From CAUZRD01 sp963582255 (GTDB lineage Bacteria; Pseudomonadota; Alphaproteobacteria; Rhizobiales; TMED25), in contig CAUZRD010000128.1 in the NCBI GenBank assembly GCA_963582255.1, positions 1-6,320 on the forward strand: a DNA stretch of 6,320 nucleotides, given 5' to 3'. Below, piece after piece: positions 5,645 to 6,320 of this stretch. Position numbers and translations under genes: made by a program. The notes under the pieces are model-generated. The model saw nothing but the letters and a program-made list of their open reading frames with translations, was not told the origin of the DNA and made no database searches. How positions within the stretch are numbered: position 1 is the stretch's first letter; every line of letters begins with the position of its first letter.

Positions 5645-6320
5645 TCATGCAAGCGACTTTTGCATCAATGACTGCAACCGCGTTGCAAACTCTGAAATAT
5701 CTCGGGGTTTTTCACCCTCACTAATCAGTGCGCAATCGAGCAGCATGTACGCCGTCTCCGTAGCACCATTACCGCCGCCATTCACTACTAATTCGGCAAG
5801 CTCACCAATCAGTTCATGACGGGGATTAATCTCCAGAACCGGCGCAACTTTTGGCAATGTCTGCCGCTCGCCAAGAATTTTCTCTAAAGTTCGATCGAGA
5901 CCACCCTCACCAGCGACCAGACAGACAGCGCTTTCAACCAGACGATTGGAGATGCTAACATCGCTAACGTTTTTGCCAAGCGCTTGCTTCAGGAATGCCG
6001 CAAGGCTCGCAACATCAGATGCGCGCGGCTTCTCGGTGTTATCACCAGCACTATCATCCCCATCAATCCGCGCAATGTTCGACAAATCCTCAACCGAGCG
6101 CTTGACCGATTTAAACGGCTTGCCATTATATCCCATGACCGCCTGTGTCCAGAAGTTGTCAACCGCATCAGTGAGCAATATTACCTCAACCCCGCGTGCC
6201 CTAAATCCTTCCAATTGCGGGCTTGCCTGTAACATCGACAGCTCTTCTCCAACCATAAAGTAAATCGCGGTCTGATTTTCCTTCAGATCGGCCACATAGT
6301 CCTTAAGCGAACGAGGGCTG
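5645..6320 (-). CDS. htpG: HtpG (Hsp90 family chaperone), C-terminal part
   Basis: The reading frame is open through the right edge (the first visible residues are SPRSLKDYVADLKENQ), so this is the last 224 residues of a protein that is normally about 620-640 long. The N-terminal ATPase domain and most of the middle domain lie outside the window. Visible family features, counted within the fragment, are a Q-AIYF strand near 16-21, SPQLEGFRARGVEVILLTDAVDNF at about 33-56 (SPQLEGF, then GVEVILLTD), GKPFKSV at 66-72, an acidic linker at about 86-97, and the dimerisation domain with VLEINPRHEL at 161-170 and a final amphipathic helix. There is no eukaryotic MEEVD tail. HtpG is a cytosolic ATP-driven folding chaperone that acts as a dimer. 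The gene converges on acnA. A GTG at 6295 is internal and should not be taken as the start. Confidence 0.96.
   Translation of the reverse strand, partial: SPRSLKDYVADLKENQTAIYFMVGEELSMLQASPQLEGFRARGVEVILLTDAVDNFWTQAVMGYNGKPFKSVKRSVEDLSNIARIDGDDSAGDNTEKPRASDVASLAAFLKQALGKNVSDVSISNRLVESAVCLVAGEGGLDRTLEKILGERQTLPKVAPVLEINPRHELIGELAELVVNGGGNGATETAYMLLDCALISEGEKPRDISEFATRLQSLMQKSLA

Noticed and set aside
5946..6263. Two plus-strand frames antisense to htpG (one of 105 codons, one of 82)
   Set aside because: Both are antisense to a clear HtpG reading frame with recognisable family motifs, so they are shadows.

Overview
This window looks like a chromosomal core region of an alphaproteobacterium. 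The basis is gene content and order. A cytochrome c maturation cluster (ccmA-ccmB-ccmC-ccmD-ccmG) is read leftward, divergently from an acnA-type aconitase gene, an arrangement I recall as common in Alphaproteobacteria. Base composition is moderate (near 50% G+C by eye), which would suit a marine or moderate-GC lineage better than a high-GC one, but I cannot name a genus. There is no sign of a phage, an insertion sequence, a CRISPR array, an RNA gene or recent transfer.

Layout. Bases 1-2476 (minus strand) hold the ccm cluster: the 5' end of ccmG/dsbE (cut by the left edge), ccmD, ccmC, ccmB and ccmA. It is tightly packed, with 4-base ATGA overlaps at ccmA/ccmB and ccmC/ccmD, a 12-base gap before ccmG and one 59-base gap between ccmB and ccmC. 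Bases 2477-2680 are the divergent control region. It has a plausible sigma70-like promoter for acnA whose -10 box overlaps a possible -10 box for ccmA, then a roughly 130-base acnA leader that can form competing hairpins just before the ribosome binding site. Bases 2681-5386 (plus strand) encode a complete 901-residue aconitate hydratase. Bases 5387-5644 are a convergent non-coding stretch with two possible hairpins and a 9-base inverted repeat. Bases 5645-6320 (minus strand) encode the C-terminal third of the HtpG (Hsp90) chaperone, cut by the right edge.

How the genes work together. CcmA and CcmB, with CcmC and CcmD, form the inner-membrane machinery that loads heme onto the chaperone CcmE and releases it. 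CcmG is the periplasmic thioredoxin-like protein that keeps apocytochrome cysteines reduced. The remaining maturation genes (ccmE, ccmF, ccmH, ccmI) are not in this window. Aconitase feeds the TCA cycle, whose electrons flow through the c-type cytochromes that the ccm genes mature, so the divergent arrangement joins two respiratory functions that both depend on iron.

No unknown multi-gene system is visible here. The best lead for something undescribed is the acnA leader, where one segment can pair with either of two upstream copies of the same five-base word.
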